Positions 8,701 through 15,566 of a stretch of DNA of 19,538 bases are shown piece after piece. The DNA is from an uncultured Micrococcaceae bacterium (GTDB lineage: Bacteria; Actinomycetota; Actinomycetes; Actinomycetales; Micrococcaceae): the NCBI GenBank assembly GCA_937896705.1, contig CALBOC010000012.1:1-19538 (forward strand), given 5' to 3'. A program made the translations under genes and the position numbers. How positions within the stretch are numbered: position 1 is the stretch's first letter; each line of letters opens with the position of its first letter. A model generated the notes under the pieces. The model was not told where the DNA came from and searched no databases. It saw only the letters and a list, made by a program, of their open reading frames with translations.

Positions 8701-9311
8701 GCGGTGGACAGGCGTTTTGACGGCAGGGACAGGTGTGACACGATTTCCGTAAAGAGCGTCTGGGTTGGAAGGGCCTGCTTCCACAGTCGCAATCGGGTGC
8801 GTCCCGCGGTGTATTTGCGCTGCATCATCAGCGCCCCGACGTCGGAACCCGGGCCGACCATGACCTTCAAAACAGCCTCCGGCCCAGCGGCCCGGGCTAA
8901 CTGCGAGATATAAATATAGGGTGTCTGGTCGGCCCCGAGTTGCGTGTGCGCCAGCGAGATCACTCGCACCAGGGCCTGGTACCCGGCTCCAAGATTCTGC
9001 GCTTGCCCATAACCGGCCTGGGCCGTATTGGCAGCCAAGATTGTGACCCTGCCGGCTGGTAGAGGTTGCCCATCTGCGGTGTTGGATGGGTCCCACATCA
9101 CCGCGAGGTTCACCCCTACCACCGGGGCAATATTGTGGGCCATACAGGCTTTGAGGTGTTTGGCCATCCCGTAGAGTCCGTCGCGATCCGTGCAGCCCAT
9201 GATCTGGGCGCCATCGGCTGCCGCAGCTGCTACCAACTCTTCGGGCCAGGAGACTCCGAAGTGGGCAGAATATGCGGTCGTGACATTGAGATGAGCAAAA
9301 CCAGCTGCCAT
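5784..9311 (-). CDS. dnaE2: Error-prone DNA polymerase DnaE2
   Basis: This 1175-residue C-family polymerase is predicted to carry out mutagenic translesion synthesis. Order: N-terminal PHP domain (1 to about 270), palm with PDIDID at 435-440 (catalytic Asp438 and Asp440) and the third Asp597 in LKLDVLG, then fingers, an HhH region and a C-terminal OB fold (about 1020-1110). CFQIESPGQREL and LEHDPGMYPQRL are typical of DnaE2 rather than replicative DnaE1. The PHP metal motifs look degenerate: HLN replaces HxH (7-9) and TDR replaces TDH (41-43), so proofreading by this domain is unlikely. It starts two bases after the DUF6504 stop without a clear ribosome binding site, implying coupling. DnaE2 usually depends on ImuB for clamp access; no imuA' or imuB lies beside it here. 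Confidence 0.93.
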   Translation of the reverse strand: MAAGFAHLNVTTAYSAHFGVSWPEELVAAAAADGAQIMGCTDRDGLYGMAKHLKACMAHNIAPVVGVNLAVMWDPSNTADGQPLPAGRVTILAANTAQAGYGQAQNLGAGYQALVRVISLAHTQLGADQTPYIYISQLARAAGPEAVLKVMVGPGSDVGALMMQRKYTAGRTRLRLWKQALPTQTLFTEIVSHLSLPSKRLSTAQAVRLLRASTDLNLPAVLTNAVRYATPDGAATADVVDAARALSSLDTLTEMQPNGQGWLKSAQAMQALAKEIAYEAGLGAAAAHQLLETTQRLAETCALEPAQDLGWGQPRVPEFEVIGIDGEPHTVLSQRARTGLAHRFRHLDPAGAQYDRVLHRLDHELHIIENLGFSSYFLTVAEVVSMIEDRQVRVSARGSGASSLVNYALRISHVDPIEHDLIFERFLSQDRSTLPDIDIDVESARRHEIYQAIFDRFGQERTTLMSMQNGYRVRGAVRDAGRALGLEREQVDHLAKKLWRFSASDFRQAIEHMPELQNFAAQVQNSRKSGNQQLDLLVDLTERLDRLPRHISMHPCGVILGDATLLDRTPVEASGMGLPMSQFDKHDMDPMGMLKLDVLGVRMQSTIAYALEEVQRTTGEQINLETVSHDDPATYEMIKTTHTLGCFQIESPGQRELIGKLEPESITDLIIDISLFRPGPMKSDMVRPFLDYRHQLAPAHYPHPQLKPILEETHGVTVFHEQLLRTLDAMTGCGLAAADEFRRRLGSDEQPEVEAYFRAKAMERGWDIDVIDEVWGTLAAFGSFGFCKAHGAAFAIPTFESAWLKTHYPAAFMAAVLEHDPGMYPQRLMVAEARRMGIEILPVDINRSTTQMRLEPLPHPNRSRHRWGIRLALTTVLGLTHKEMRRIERAQPFDSLADIRDRARLSKKSLERLAQLGAFDCMLPATGISRTDLVHHLEFLHSPTRRDRTGRSLRTGRPQIEGQQAFPLGDTELETLPALFPRPTAEQQIRTELDLTAIDATGHLMQSHKPYLDALGTTPADQLLTLRNHTRVMVAGVRVATQTPPMRSGNRVVFISLDDGTGVVDTSFFAQAQHATGDILFSARLLLIEGTTRRTGTRGITLQALRAWDMHDPAALPDPDYWDTQRSHWAQWLAKSPQQPVPPVVHQSQLRQRALAPDVDASVRYRGLHKPYATR

Positions 9312-9313
9312 GA

Positions 9314-9637
9314 TTAGGCGACTTCATCCAATCGCAGGGCGTCGTGAACCTGGACAAGACGCCAGCGACCTGACTCAATATGGTGGGAAATATCCAGGGT
9401 CAACACCGGAGCATCCTGTGCCCGAGACAAGCTGACTTGCACCCGCCAGACCTGATAATCCACCAGCCCGGGACCGTGTCCCAAAGCTGCCCGGAATTCT
9501 TCGGCCCACCACCGACGGCGCACGTACCAGCGCTGTGGTTGCGCTTTGACCGTATAGGAGCGGCCACCGTACATCAGGTGTAACGGAACACCGGCGGTGG
9601 TGCAGGTGACCTCAATGGATTGTGTGAGTGTGCCCAT
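9314..9637 (-). CDS. DUF6504-like small protein, dnaE2 partner
   Basis: This 107-residue protein begins with a beta-rich segment (IEVTCTTAGVPLHLMYGGRSY), continues with a tryptophan- and arginine-rich core (RWYVRRRWWAEEF) and ends with GRWRLVQVHDALRLDEV. This fits the DUF6504 family, which in many actinobacteria sits between imuB and dnaE2. It has no signal peptide, membrane segment or known catalytic motif. The ATG at 9637 has GAAGGGG six bases upstream. The stop is two bases before dnaE2, so the two are one operon and probably co-regulated. A small nucleic-acid-binding or polymerase accessory role is plausible from context only. The family call rests on pattern and position; I could not run a profile search. 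Confidence 0.75.
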   Translation of the reverse strand: MGTLTQSIEVTCTTAGVPLHLMYGGRSYTVKAQPQRWYVRRRWWAEEFRAALGHGPGLVDYQVWRVQVSLSRAQDAPVLTLDISHHIESGRWRLVQVHDALRLDEVA

Positions 9638-9669
9638 GGCAAACCCCTTCCTGATCAGTGGTTTCAGTA

Positions 9670-9696
9670 CGCTATGTTGTTCGTGCTCTCAGCATA
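9670..9696 (-). promoter_or_regulatory. Candidate dnaE2 operon promoter with a degenerate LexA-like site
   Basis: On the minus strand TATGCT (9696-9691) could be a -10 box. Near the expected start is CGAACAACATAGCG (9683-9670), which has one good LexA half-site (CGAAC) but a poor second half. SOS control is expected for dnaE2 genes, but this site is too degenerate to rely on. Confidence 0.25.
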
Positions 9697-9748
9697 AAAA
9701 TTAACAGGGACACGATAAGCCGGACTGTTGTTGTACCGACCAAACATT

Positions 9749-9754
9749 CATAAT
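9749..9754 (+). promoter_or_regulatory. -10 box of the S9 peptidase gene (leaderless type)
   Basis: CATAAT ends six bases before the ATG at 9761, so transcription would start at about the A of the ATG. There is no usable Shine-Dalgarno site. A -35 is weak (CTGTTG at 9725-9730, spacer 18). Confidence 0.45.
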
Positions 9755-9760
9755 GGGGCC

Positions 9761-11818
9761 ATGACCAACTCAGCTTTCGATGCCGCATTAACCCCGCTGC
9801 TGGATGCACCTCGCCTGACCGGTGTTTGGGTGGTGGCCGGGCGGGTCGTGACCACCGTCCAGCAACTCAAGCAAGATCGGACCGGTTATGTAACGCAGTT
9901 ATGGGATGTCACCAAAGACCCGATGCAGCTGACCTTTGCGGATGACTCGGTCTCGGCTGTGGGACCAGCCCGTGACGGGCGCATCTTTTTCTTATCCGCT
10001 CGTGACGCAGCCGCTGCCGACCCGGACGCTCCCGCAGCAGCCGGAGCAAAACTCTGGGTGTTGCCCACCGTGGGAGAACCCAGCATTGTGGCCCACCGGA
10101 CCTGGGGCTTTAGTGATTTGCGAGTAGCCACCGACAAGCTGGTCGTGGCCATGCAGTGGCACAGTGGTGCTGCTACCCACCAAGAACACGAAGAGTTGGC
10201 TGCCACTCGCGACAAAGCAAAGGTCTCCGGAGTGGTCTATTCCCAGTTTCCAACGCGCTACTGGAATCAAGACCTGCCGCAGGGTCGAACCGTTCTGGGC
10301 CTCGCTCCGATCCCGGGCCCCGCCGAGCACCCCGAGTTCATTCGGATTGATCTGCCAGCCGGCCGATTAGTGAACTGGCACATTAATGCGGTCGCCACAC
10401 ACGCGGTGGTCACCATGGCACAACCCCGTGGCAACACGCCCGACGACGTGGAAACCCAAGTGGTGTATCGCATCGACTTTGTCACCGGCCAAGCCACCGA
10501 ATTACTCACCTCGACGGTGCACCAAGAATTCAGCGCCGGCCCTATTAGCCCGGATGGCACTCGCGCGGTGGTCAATATCAGCACACCGTGGCGTGACGGC
10601 ACAAACCTGTCGGTCTCCGCCGGGATCATGGATCTGCGCAGCGGCCAGTTGCAAGCGCTGTGGCCCAACCTTGACCGGTGGGTCTCACCAGAATGGTTAA
10701 CCAACTCCCACCTGATTGCGACAAGCGACGACGAAGGTGCTGGCGCCATCTTTATGGGCGGTCTTGGCGACTCCCAGCCCACCCGGATGACCACCCCGGT
10801 GGACACGTGGCAGCCACATCCGGAGCTCAAGGCGGCTCGAACCTATACCGCACTGGCCAGCGACCCGCAGGTCAACACCGACACCGCAGCGACCGTCTAT
10901 GCCATCTCCTCCGGTGTGGCCGCCAGCCCCCAACTCGTGCGCTTTGAGTTCAATCCCACTGCACCGGCACGAACTGAACCCGTGGTCGTTAACAGTCCGG
11001 CCGCTGCATTGGAATCACCGGGGCAGCTCACCACGATAAGCACCACCGCTGAGGACGGCACCCGCGTGCGATCGTGGCTGCGGCTACCCGAGGGGGACGG
11101 CCCGTTTCCGATGGTGGTATTTGTCCACGGTGGGCCGTGGGGGTCCTGGAATGCTTGGACGTACCGGTGGAATCCCGATCCATTTGTTGCTGCCGGGTAT
11201 GCGGTGCTGCTCCCAGATCCGGCGATTTCAACCGGGTATGGTCAGCACATGATTGACCGGGGCAATCAGCAACTCGGTGGGACACCGTTCACCGATCTGA
11301 TGCAGCTGATCGATACGGCTGCGGCTCGCGAGGATATTGATGCCGCCAATATTGCCGTGGCTGGGGGCTCCTATGGTGGCTACCTGGCCAACTGGGTTGC
11401 GGGCCATACTGGTACGAAATTCCGTTGCATTATCACGCATGCATCGCTGTGGGATACCACTGCGATGGGCCAAACCACCGATAACGCAACCTGGGACCGG
11501 GCGATGGCCCCGCAGACGCAGTATTCCCCGCACCACTATGCGCACGAGATTGCGGTGCCGATGCTGGTGATCCACGGTGATAAAGACTATCGGGTACCCA
11601 TCGGCCAAGCTCATCAGCTGTGGCACGCCTTGCACACGGTGACCCCTGAAGTCACCGACGCCACCGGAGAGTCTGCACACCGGTACTTATACTTTCCCGA
11701 TGAAGGGCACTGGATTCTGGGTCGTGGTAATGCCGAGGCGTGGTACAAGGTCTTCTGTAACTTCTTAGAGGTGCACCTGCGCGGTGCGGCCGAAGAATAC
11801 CCGTCCGAATTGGGGTAG
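9761..11818 (+). CDS. S9 family (prolyl oligopeptidase/acylaminoacyl type) serine peptidase
   Basis: This 685-residue protein has an N-terminal beta-propeller-like half (about 1-420), which would restrict access to short peptides, and a C-terminal alpha/beta hydrolase domain (about 425-675). The hydrolase part shows HGGPWGSW (oxyanion region, 456-463), GGSYGG with nucleophile Ser537, HGDKDYRVP with Asp609, and DEGHW with His650. It lacks a signal peptide, so it should act in the cytoplasm on oligopeptides or N-acylated peptides. The frame is open from a TTG at 9728, but the ATG at 9761 fits better: it follows a -10 box at leaderless distance. It ends eight bases before the convergent SRAP stop with no terminator. 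Exact substrate class (DPP, acylaminoacyl, oligopeptidase B) cannot be decided by eye. Confidence 0.92.
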   Translation: MTNSAFDAALTPLLDAPRLTGVWVVAGRVVTTVQQLKQDRTGYVTQLWDVTKDPMQLTFADDSVSAVGPARDGRIFFLSARDAAAADPDAPAAAGAKLWVLPTVGEPSIVAHRTWGFSDLRVATDKLVVAMQWHSGAATHQEHEELAATRDKAKVSGVVYSQFPTRYWNQDLPQGRTVLGLAPIPGPAEHPEFIRIDLPAGRLVNWHINAVATHAVVTMAQPRGNTPDDVETQVVYRIDFVTGQATELLTSTVHQEFSAGPISPDGTRAVVNISTPWRDGTNLSVSAGIMDLRSGQLQALWPNLDRWVSPEWLTNSHLIATSDDEGAGAIFMGGLGDSQPTRMTTPVDTWQPHPELKAARTYTALASDPQVNTDTAATVYAISSGVAASPQLVRFEFNPTAPARTEPVVVNSPAAALESPGQLTTISTTAEDGTRVRSWLRLPEGDGPFPMVVFVHGGPWGSWNAWTYRWNPDPFVAAGYAVLLPDPAISTGYGQHMIDRGNQQLGGTPFTDLMQLIDTAAAREDIDAANIAVAGGSYGGYLANWVAGHTGTKFRCIITHASLWDTTAMGQTTDNATWDRAMAPQTQYSPHHYAHEIAVPMLVIHGDKDYRVPIGQAHQLWHALHTVTPEVTDATGESAHRYLYFPDEGHWILGRGNAEAWYKVFCNFLEVHLRGAAEEYPSELG

Positions 11819-11826
11819 TAAGACAC

Positions 11827-12618
11827 CTAGACCAGCATGTGTTGTCCACCGGTCGGGTCAAACGGTTCGATCAGTTCCGGCCCGTTATTGCGCACCGATC
11901 CCACAGCTGGATCGACCGGGTACATCTCCCACTGGCTGGCTACGTCATAGGCACCAGCAACCACGGCATCAACCAGGTGTGCTGCTTCATTCTTGGTGAC
12001 CTCACCGGCCGAAAGCCATTCATCCATCATCGCCTGGCTCATGGGCAATGGCAGCCGGTCATGCAACCCGGCCAGTTCATCAAGGACCGGCGGCTCTGCG
12101 CCGGGTTGGGGTGAGGGCCCGGTGAGAATCGTGGTGGACAAAATCCAGGGAGCATCATCGTCGGCTGCCGGATCTTTCCACCATTCATAGAGGCCGGCAA
12201 AAAATATTGGTGAGCCGTCTTTGGGACGGACGAAATATGGTTGTTTGCGCTCGCCCTTGGTTTCTGGCGCCAACCATTCGTAGTACCCATCCACAGGGAT
12301 GGCAGCACGGCGGGCTTTGACCGCAGACCGGAATGAGGGTTTGTCGACGACGCTTTCGGATCGTGCGTTAAAGGTCCGCTGCCCGAAAGACAGTTCCTTG
12401 GCCCAGATCGGGACCAGACCCCAGCGAGCCAAATACAAGTGGCGCTGCCAGGGGCTAGTGGGATCTTGTGGGTCCTGCGGGTGTTCGACCACCACCGGAA
12501 CGTCCTTGGTCGGGGCCACGTTGTAGTCAGGAGGCAGCTCTTCAAAATTAACCGTGTCCGCACCGGTGGCTGCCATGAGATCTCCGATGGCCCGGGCCAT
12601 TACATACCGTCCGCACAT
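11827..12618 (-). CDS. SRAP domain protein (YedK/HMCES-like abasic-site protein)
   Basis: This 263-residue protein belongs to the SRAP family, which covalently traps abasic sites in single-stranded DNA through Cys2 after removal of Met1. All hallmark residues are present: MCGR at 1-4, FNARSE with Asn84, GYYEW with Glu114, and LHDRLP with His186. The frame extends upstream to 12771, but only the ATG at 12618 places the essential cysteine at position 2, so that start is secure. There is no Shine-Dalgarno site; a CATACT box six bases upstream suggests a leaderless message. The gene is convergent with the S9 peptidase and divergent from mscR. It would complement DnaE2 in lesion tolerance, though shared regulation is not visible. 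Confidence 0.95.
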   Translation of the reverse strand: MCGRYVMARAIGDLMAATGADTVNFEELPPDYNVAPTKDVPVVVEHPQDPQDPTSPWQRHLYLARWGLVPIWAKELSFGQRTFNARSESVVDKPSFRSAVKARRAAIPVDGYYEWLAPETKGERKQPYFVRPKDGSPIFFAGLYEWWKDPAADDDAPWILSTTILTGPSPQPGAEPPVLDELAGLHDRLPLPMSQAMMDEWLSAGEVTKNEAAHLVDAVVAGAYDVASQWEMYPVDPAVGSVRNNGPELIEPFDPTGGQHMLV

Positions 12619-12624
12619 GTTTCT

Positions 12625-12654
12625 AGTATGCCAGGCTCCCGGTTCGGTTGGCGA
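12625..12654 (-). promoter_or_regulatory. Candidate promoter of the SRAP gene (leaderless type)
   Basis: On the minus strand TCGCCA (12654-12649), an 18-base spacer and CATACT (12630-12625) end six bases before the ATG at 12618. No ribosome binding site is present between them. Confidence 0.45.
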
Positions 12655-12747
12655 GACAGTATTTGTACCCCAACAGCGATCAGAAGTGGTGCCGCGTCGA
12701 ATCAACCATGGCCAAAGATTTGTCGATATGGTCAGATGGTGTGTAAC

Positions 12748-12770
12748 TGCCCCCTCATCACCTGGGGGCA
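12748..12770 (+). promoter_or_regulatory. Inverted repeat upstream of mscR (operator candidate)
   Basis: TGCCCCC (12748-12754) and GGGGGCA (12764-12770) form a 7-bp inverted repeat around nine bases, ending 24 bases before the mscR ATG. No T-run follows, so it is not a terminator. A weak promoter, TTGTCG (12719-12724) with an 18-base spacer and TAACTG (12743-12748), would place the repeat over the transcription start, as expected of a repressor site or a 5'-leader structure. Confidence 0.4.
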
Positions 12771-12794
12771 CATTTATGATCTTGAGGAGAATAT

Positions 12795-13889
12795 ATGGCG
12801 TATAAAGTTCAGGCCGCCGTCGTACGGGCCAAGGATGCCCCGGTCACCATTGAGACCATCATCGTGCCAAAACCTGGCCCCGGTGAAGTCGTCGTCGATG
12901 TGTCCACTTGCGGCGTATGCCACACCGACTACCTCTATGTAGAAGGTGGCGTGGGCGACAACTACCCGTACCTGCTGGGCCACGAGTCCACTGCGGTCGT
13001 GTCGGAAATCGGCGAAGGCGTCACCAACGTAGCCGTCGGCGACAAAGTGATCTTGAACTGGCGCGCCGTATGTGGCGAATGCCGGGCTTGCAAGAAGGGC
13101 GATCTGAAGTACTGCTTCAACACCCACAACGCGGAACAGAAAATGACTCTGGAAGACGGCACCGAGCTGGAAGCTGCCCTGGGCATTGGTTCCTTTGCCG
13201 AAAAGACCCTGGTCGCTGCCGGGCAGTGCACCAAAATTGACGCAGACTTAGAAGACGATCAGGACGCTGCCGTAGGTCTGCTGGGCTGTGGCGTGATGGC
13301 CGGTATCGGCGCTGCAATCAACACCGGAGAGCTCAAACGCGGCGAATCCTTGGCTGTCATTGGCTGTGGTGGGGTCGGAATGGCCGCCATTCAGGGTGGG
13401 AAACTCGCCGGAGCCACCAAGATTATCGCGGTCGATATTGACGACGCGAAGCTGGAACAGGCCAAGACCCTGGGCGCTACCCACACCGTGAACTCGAAAG
13501 AAGTCGACGCTGTCGAAACGATCCGCGAACTCACCGACGGTTTCGGTGCAGACCTCGTCGTCGAGGCTGTTGGACGCCCAGAAACCTACGAACAAGCCTT
13601 CTACGCACGCGATCTGGCCGGCCGAGTGGTCTTGGTCGGCGTTCCGCACCCAGATATGAAACTCGAACTCCCGCTGGCTGATGTCTTCAGCCGCGGTGGT
13701 TCGCTGAAATCATCTTGGTACGGCGATACTCTGCCATCGCGTGACTTCCCAATGCTGGTCGATCAGTACCAGCTGGGTAGGCTGGATTTGGATGCCTTCG
13801 TCACCGAACGCATCACAATCAACGAAATTAACGAAGCATTCGACAAAATGAACGCTGGCAAAGTCCTGCGTTCAGTGGTGGAGATGTAA
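12795..13889 (+). CDS. mscR: S-(hydroxymethyl)mycothiol dehydrogenase
   Basis: This 364-residue zinc alcohol dehydrogenase oxidises the formaldehyde-mycothiol adduct with NAD and can reduce S-nitrosomycothiol; it is the actinobacterial counterpart of glutathione-dependent formaldehyde dehydrogenase. Catalytic zinc ligands are Cys39 (CGVCHTD), His63 (GHES) and Cys165 (LLGCGVMAG). Structural zinc ligands are Cys93, Cys96, Cys99 and Cys107. The Rossmann motif GCGGVG lies at 190-195. GAGGAG a few bases before the ATG at 12795 fixes the start. The next gene, a metallo-beta-lactamase protein, starts directly after the stop, the same pair as Rv2259 (mscR) and Rv2260. Its presence implies mycothiol biosynthesis and so an actinobacterial host. 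An inverted repeat upstream suggests regulation. Confidence 0.95.
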   Translation: MAYKVQAAVVRAKDAPVTIETIIVPKPGPGEVVVDVSTCGVCHTDYLYVEGGVGDNYPYLLGHESTAVVSEIGEGVTNVAVGDKVILNWRAVCGECRACKKGDLKYCFNTHNAEQKMTLEDGTELEAALGIGSFAEKTLVAAGQCTKIDADLEDDQDAAVGLLGCGVMAGIGAAINTGELKRGESLAVIGCGGVGMAAIQGGKLAGATKIIAVDIDDAKLEQAKTLGATHTVNSKEVDAVETIRELTDGFGADLVVEAVGRPETYEQAFYARDLAGRVVLVGVPHPDMKLELPLADVFSRGGSLKSSWYGDTLPSRDFPMLVDQYQLGRLDLDAFVTERITINEINEAFDKMNAGKVLRSVVEM

Positions 13890-14522
13890 ATGGCAAAGAT
13901 TGAAAACATTGTAACCTCAGGGACCTTCTCGCTGGACGGTGAAACTCACAATGTTGACAACAACGTCTACGTTGTCGGAGACGACCAGAAAGTCATTGTC
14001 ATTGACCCGGCGCACGAGATCGACAAGGTCCGTGAAACCATCGGTGGGCGTAGCGTCTCGGCTATCCTGCTGACCCACGGCCACGATGATCACATTTCGG
14101 AAGTCATCAAGCTGCGCGACATGGTGGACGCCCCGGTGCTCATCCACAAGGATGACCAGATGCTGTGGGACGCAACCCACCCAGACGAACAACCGGATGG
14201 TTACATCAGTGATGGAGATACGTTCGATATCGCCGGTGTGACGCTGACGGCAATTCATACCCCGGGCCACTCCCCTGGTTGTGTCGTGTTCCACGCACCT
14301 GAGCTTGAGGGTGGCGTCCTGTTCTCGGGTGATACGTTGTTCAACGGCGGCCCCGGCGCGACCGGACGCTCCTACTCGGATTTCGACACCATTATCGAAT
14401 CGATTAAGAACAAGATCTTCCCGCTGCCAGAGCATACCAAAGTGCTCACCGGCCACGGCGATGCCACGGTCATCGGTGAAGAAAAACCGCATCTGGATGA
14501 ATGGATTAAGCGCGGACACTAA
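13890..14522 (+). CDS. MBL-fold hydrolase paired with mscR
   Basis: This 210-residue protein is a glyoxalase-II-like metallo-beta-lactamase. Metal ligands are THGHDDH at 62-68, His127 in HTPGHS, Asp148 in FSGDTLF and His189 in TGHGD, the full binuclear set. The ATG follows the mscR stop without any gap, and GGAG at the end of mscR serves as its ribosome binding site, so the two are tightly coupled. Because MscR should release S-formylmycothiol, the most economical role is hydrolysis of that thioester to formate and mycothiol, in place of the FrmB/esterase-D enzyme of the glutathione pathway. That role is an inference from operon pairing. A strong terminator follows. Confidence 0.9.
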   Translation: MAKIENIVTSGTFSLDGETHNVDNNVYVVGDDQKVIVIDPAHEIDKVRETIGGRSVSAILLTHGHDDHISEVIKLRDMVDAPVLIHKDDQMLWDATHPDEQPDGYISDGDTFDIAGVTLTAIHTPGHSPGCVVFHAPELEGGVLFSGDTLFNGGPGATGRSYSDFDTIIESIKNKIFPLPEHTKVLTGHGDATVIGEEKPHLDEWIKRGH

Positions 14523-14539
14523 TTCCGCCACTGCATGAG

Positions 14540-14584
14540 TTGGGCTCCACAAACCTCATCGGGTTTGTGGAGCCCAATACTTTT
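14540..14584 (+). terminator. Intrinsic terminator after the mscR-MBL operon
   Basis: A perfect 16-bp stem (14540-14555 against 14562-14577) with a six-base loop is followed after three bases by TTTT (14581-14584). It starts 18 bases after the MBL stop. The remaining bases to 14656 hold nothing recognisable. Confidence 0.9.
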
Positions 14585-14656
14585 ACACCACAGTTAAGTG
14601 GTCATATGGTCCCGTCATTGTCAAGAACCTGACGCGCTTCTGGTGTTTGGAAGTCC

Positions 14657-15496
14657 CTAGTCCGTGATGCGGACGGTTTGTGACTGCTCGCTGCGCCCCA
14701 GCACACCGTCAGTGTCATAGAGGATGGCAGAGGTAATACCGCCGCCGGTTTGACCGATGTTGGCAGCGATCGACAGACCCAACCACTCCCCCACGGGTTC
14801 ACGTAAAAAGTGAATGGTCAGATCTACATTGGCAAAAAACACGTCGCCTGTTGTGGGCTCGGCAAGAGGTGCCAGCCCGTTGGCTGTATCGGCTAATCCA
14901 ATGAGCCGCACAAATGATGAGGTCGGTTCGCCTTCGATCATGTCAATATCACTGCTGATCCAGGCTCTACCATGCCCCGGAGCATGGTCAGGGAAAGTTC
15001 GAACTTGAATCGAACGAATAAAACCGCCCGGCCACCGGTCGGTCATCCCATCCCACGGCTGGGCTTCTTCAACGGGTGGGAGCTGCGGGTCGGTGAGCTC
15101 AGCGACCCGAGAGGTATCGGAAGCGATGACCTTCCACGTCCGACCAACTAGCACCGCACGCCCTTGGGCATAGACCGTGGATTGGATGAGCTCGATCGTA
15201 CGGCCCGGGCGTACGGTTTCGGTGACTACTTTGACTTCACCGGCGTGCAGTTTGCCGAGGATATCGAAACTGATGCGCGTGGTGATGAAGTCGTTACGCG
15301 GCTGATAGGCCTCTAATTCGGCCGCTACCAAACCCGAAACCGGGGCCATATGGAGTTCATCTTCCTGCCAGGCGCCTTGAGCGTGCTGCGTGGAGACGAA
15401 GTACGAGGTGCGAACATCCTCGGTCATCTCGATGGGTTTGATGCGCCGAAAATACGCGGTGTCTTCTGCTTGGGTTGCTTCCTGTGATGAGGTCAT
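14657..15496 (-). CDS. Acyl-CoA thioesterase-like (double hotdog) protein
   Basis: This 279-residue protein fits the TesB-like/4HBT_3 thioesterase family of actinobacteria. The N-terminal hotdog (about 30-130) contains HMAPVSGLVAAELE, FITTRISFDILGKLHAGEV and the strand ELIQSTVYAQGRAVLVGRTWKV; the C-terminal hotdog (about 150-279) includes DVFFANVDLTIHFLREPVGEWLGL. There is no signal peptide, so it should act on cytosolic acyl-CoA thioesters; chain length cannot be read from sequence. The frame reaches an ATG at 15517, but that codon sits inside a TATGAT -10 box, so the ATG at 15496 is the better start, although its Shine-Dalgarno is weak. The gene is monocistronic, facing the mscR operon terminator. 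Confidence 0.8.
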   Translation of the reverse strand: MTSSQEATQAEDTAYFRRIKPIEMTEDVRTSYFVSTQHAQGAWQEDELHMAPVSGLVAAELEAYQPRNDFITTRISFDILGKLHAGEVKVVTETVRPGRTIELIQSTVYAQGRAVLVGRTWKVIASDTSRVAELTDPQLPPVEEAQPWDGMTDRWPGGFIRSIQVRTFPDHAPGHGRAWISSDIDMIEGEPTSSFVRLIGLADTANGLAPLAEPTTGDVFFANVDLTIHFLREPVGEWLGLSIAANIGQTGGGITSAILYDTDGVLGRSEQSQTVRITD

Positions 15497-15512
15497 GAGC
15501 CTATCTTGCCAG

Positions 15513-15541
15513 ATCATAGGTGGGGTTGTGAGTTATGGCAC
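15513..15541 (-). promoter_or_regulatory. Candidate promoter of the thioesterase gene
   Basis: On the minus strand GTGCCA (15541-15536), a 17-base spacer and TATGAT (15518-15513) give a start near 15506 and a leader of about ten bases. This argues against the in-frame ATG at 15517. Confidence 0.45.
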
Positions 15542-15566
15542 GGGGATGTGTCATCCGATGGGTGAT

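Noticed and set aside
12619..12771. Upstream extension of the SRAP frame
   Set aside because: The family needs cysteine at position 2, which only the ATG at 12618 gives.
13917..14552. Minus-strand 211-codon reading frame opposite the MBL gene
   Set aside because: It is the antisense shadow of a well-supported gene with all metal ligands and runs into the terminator.
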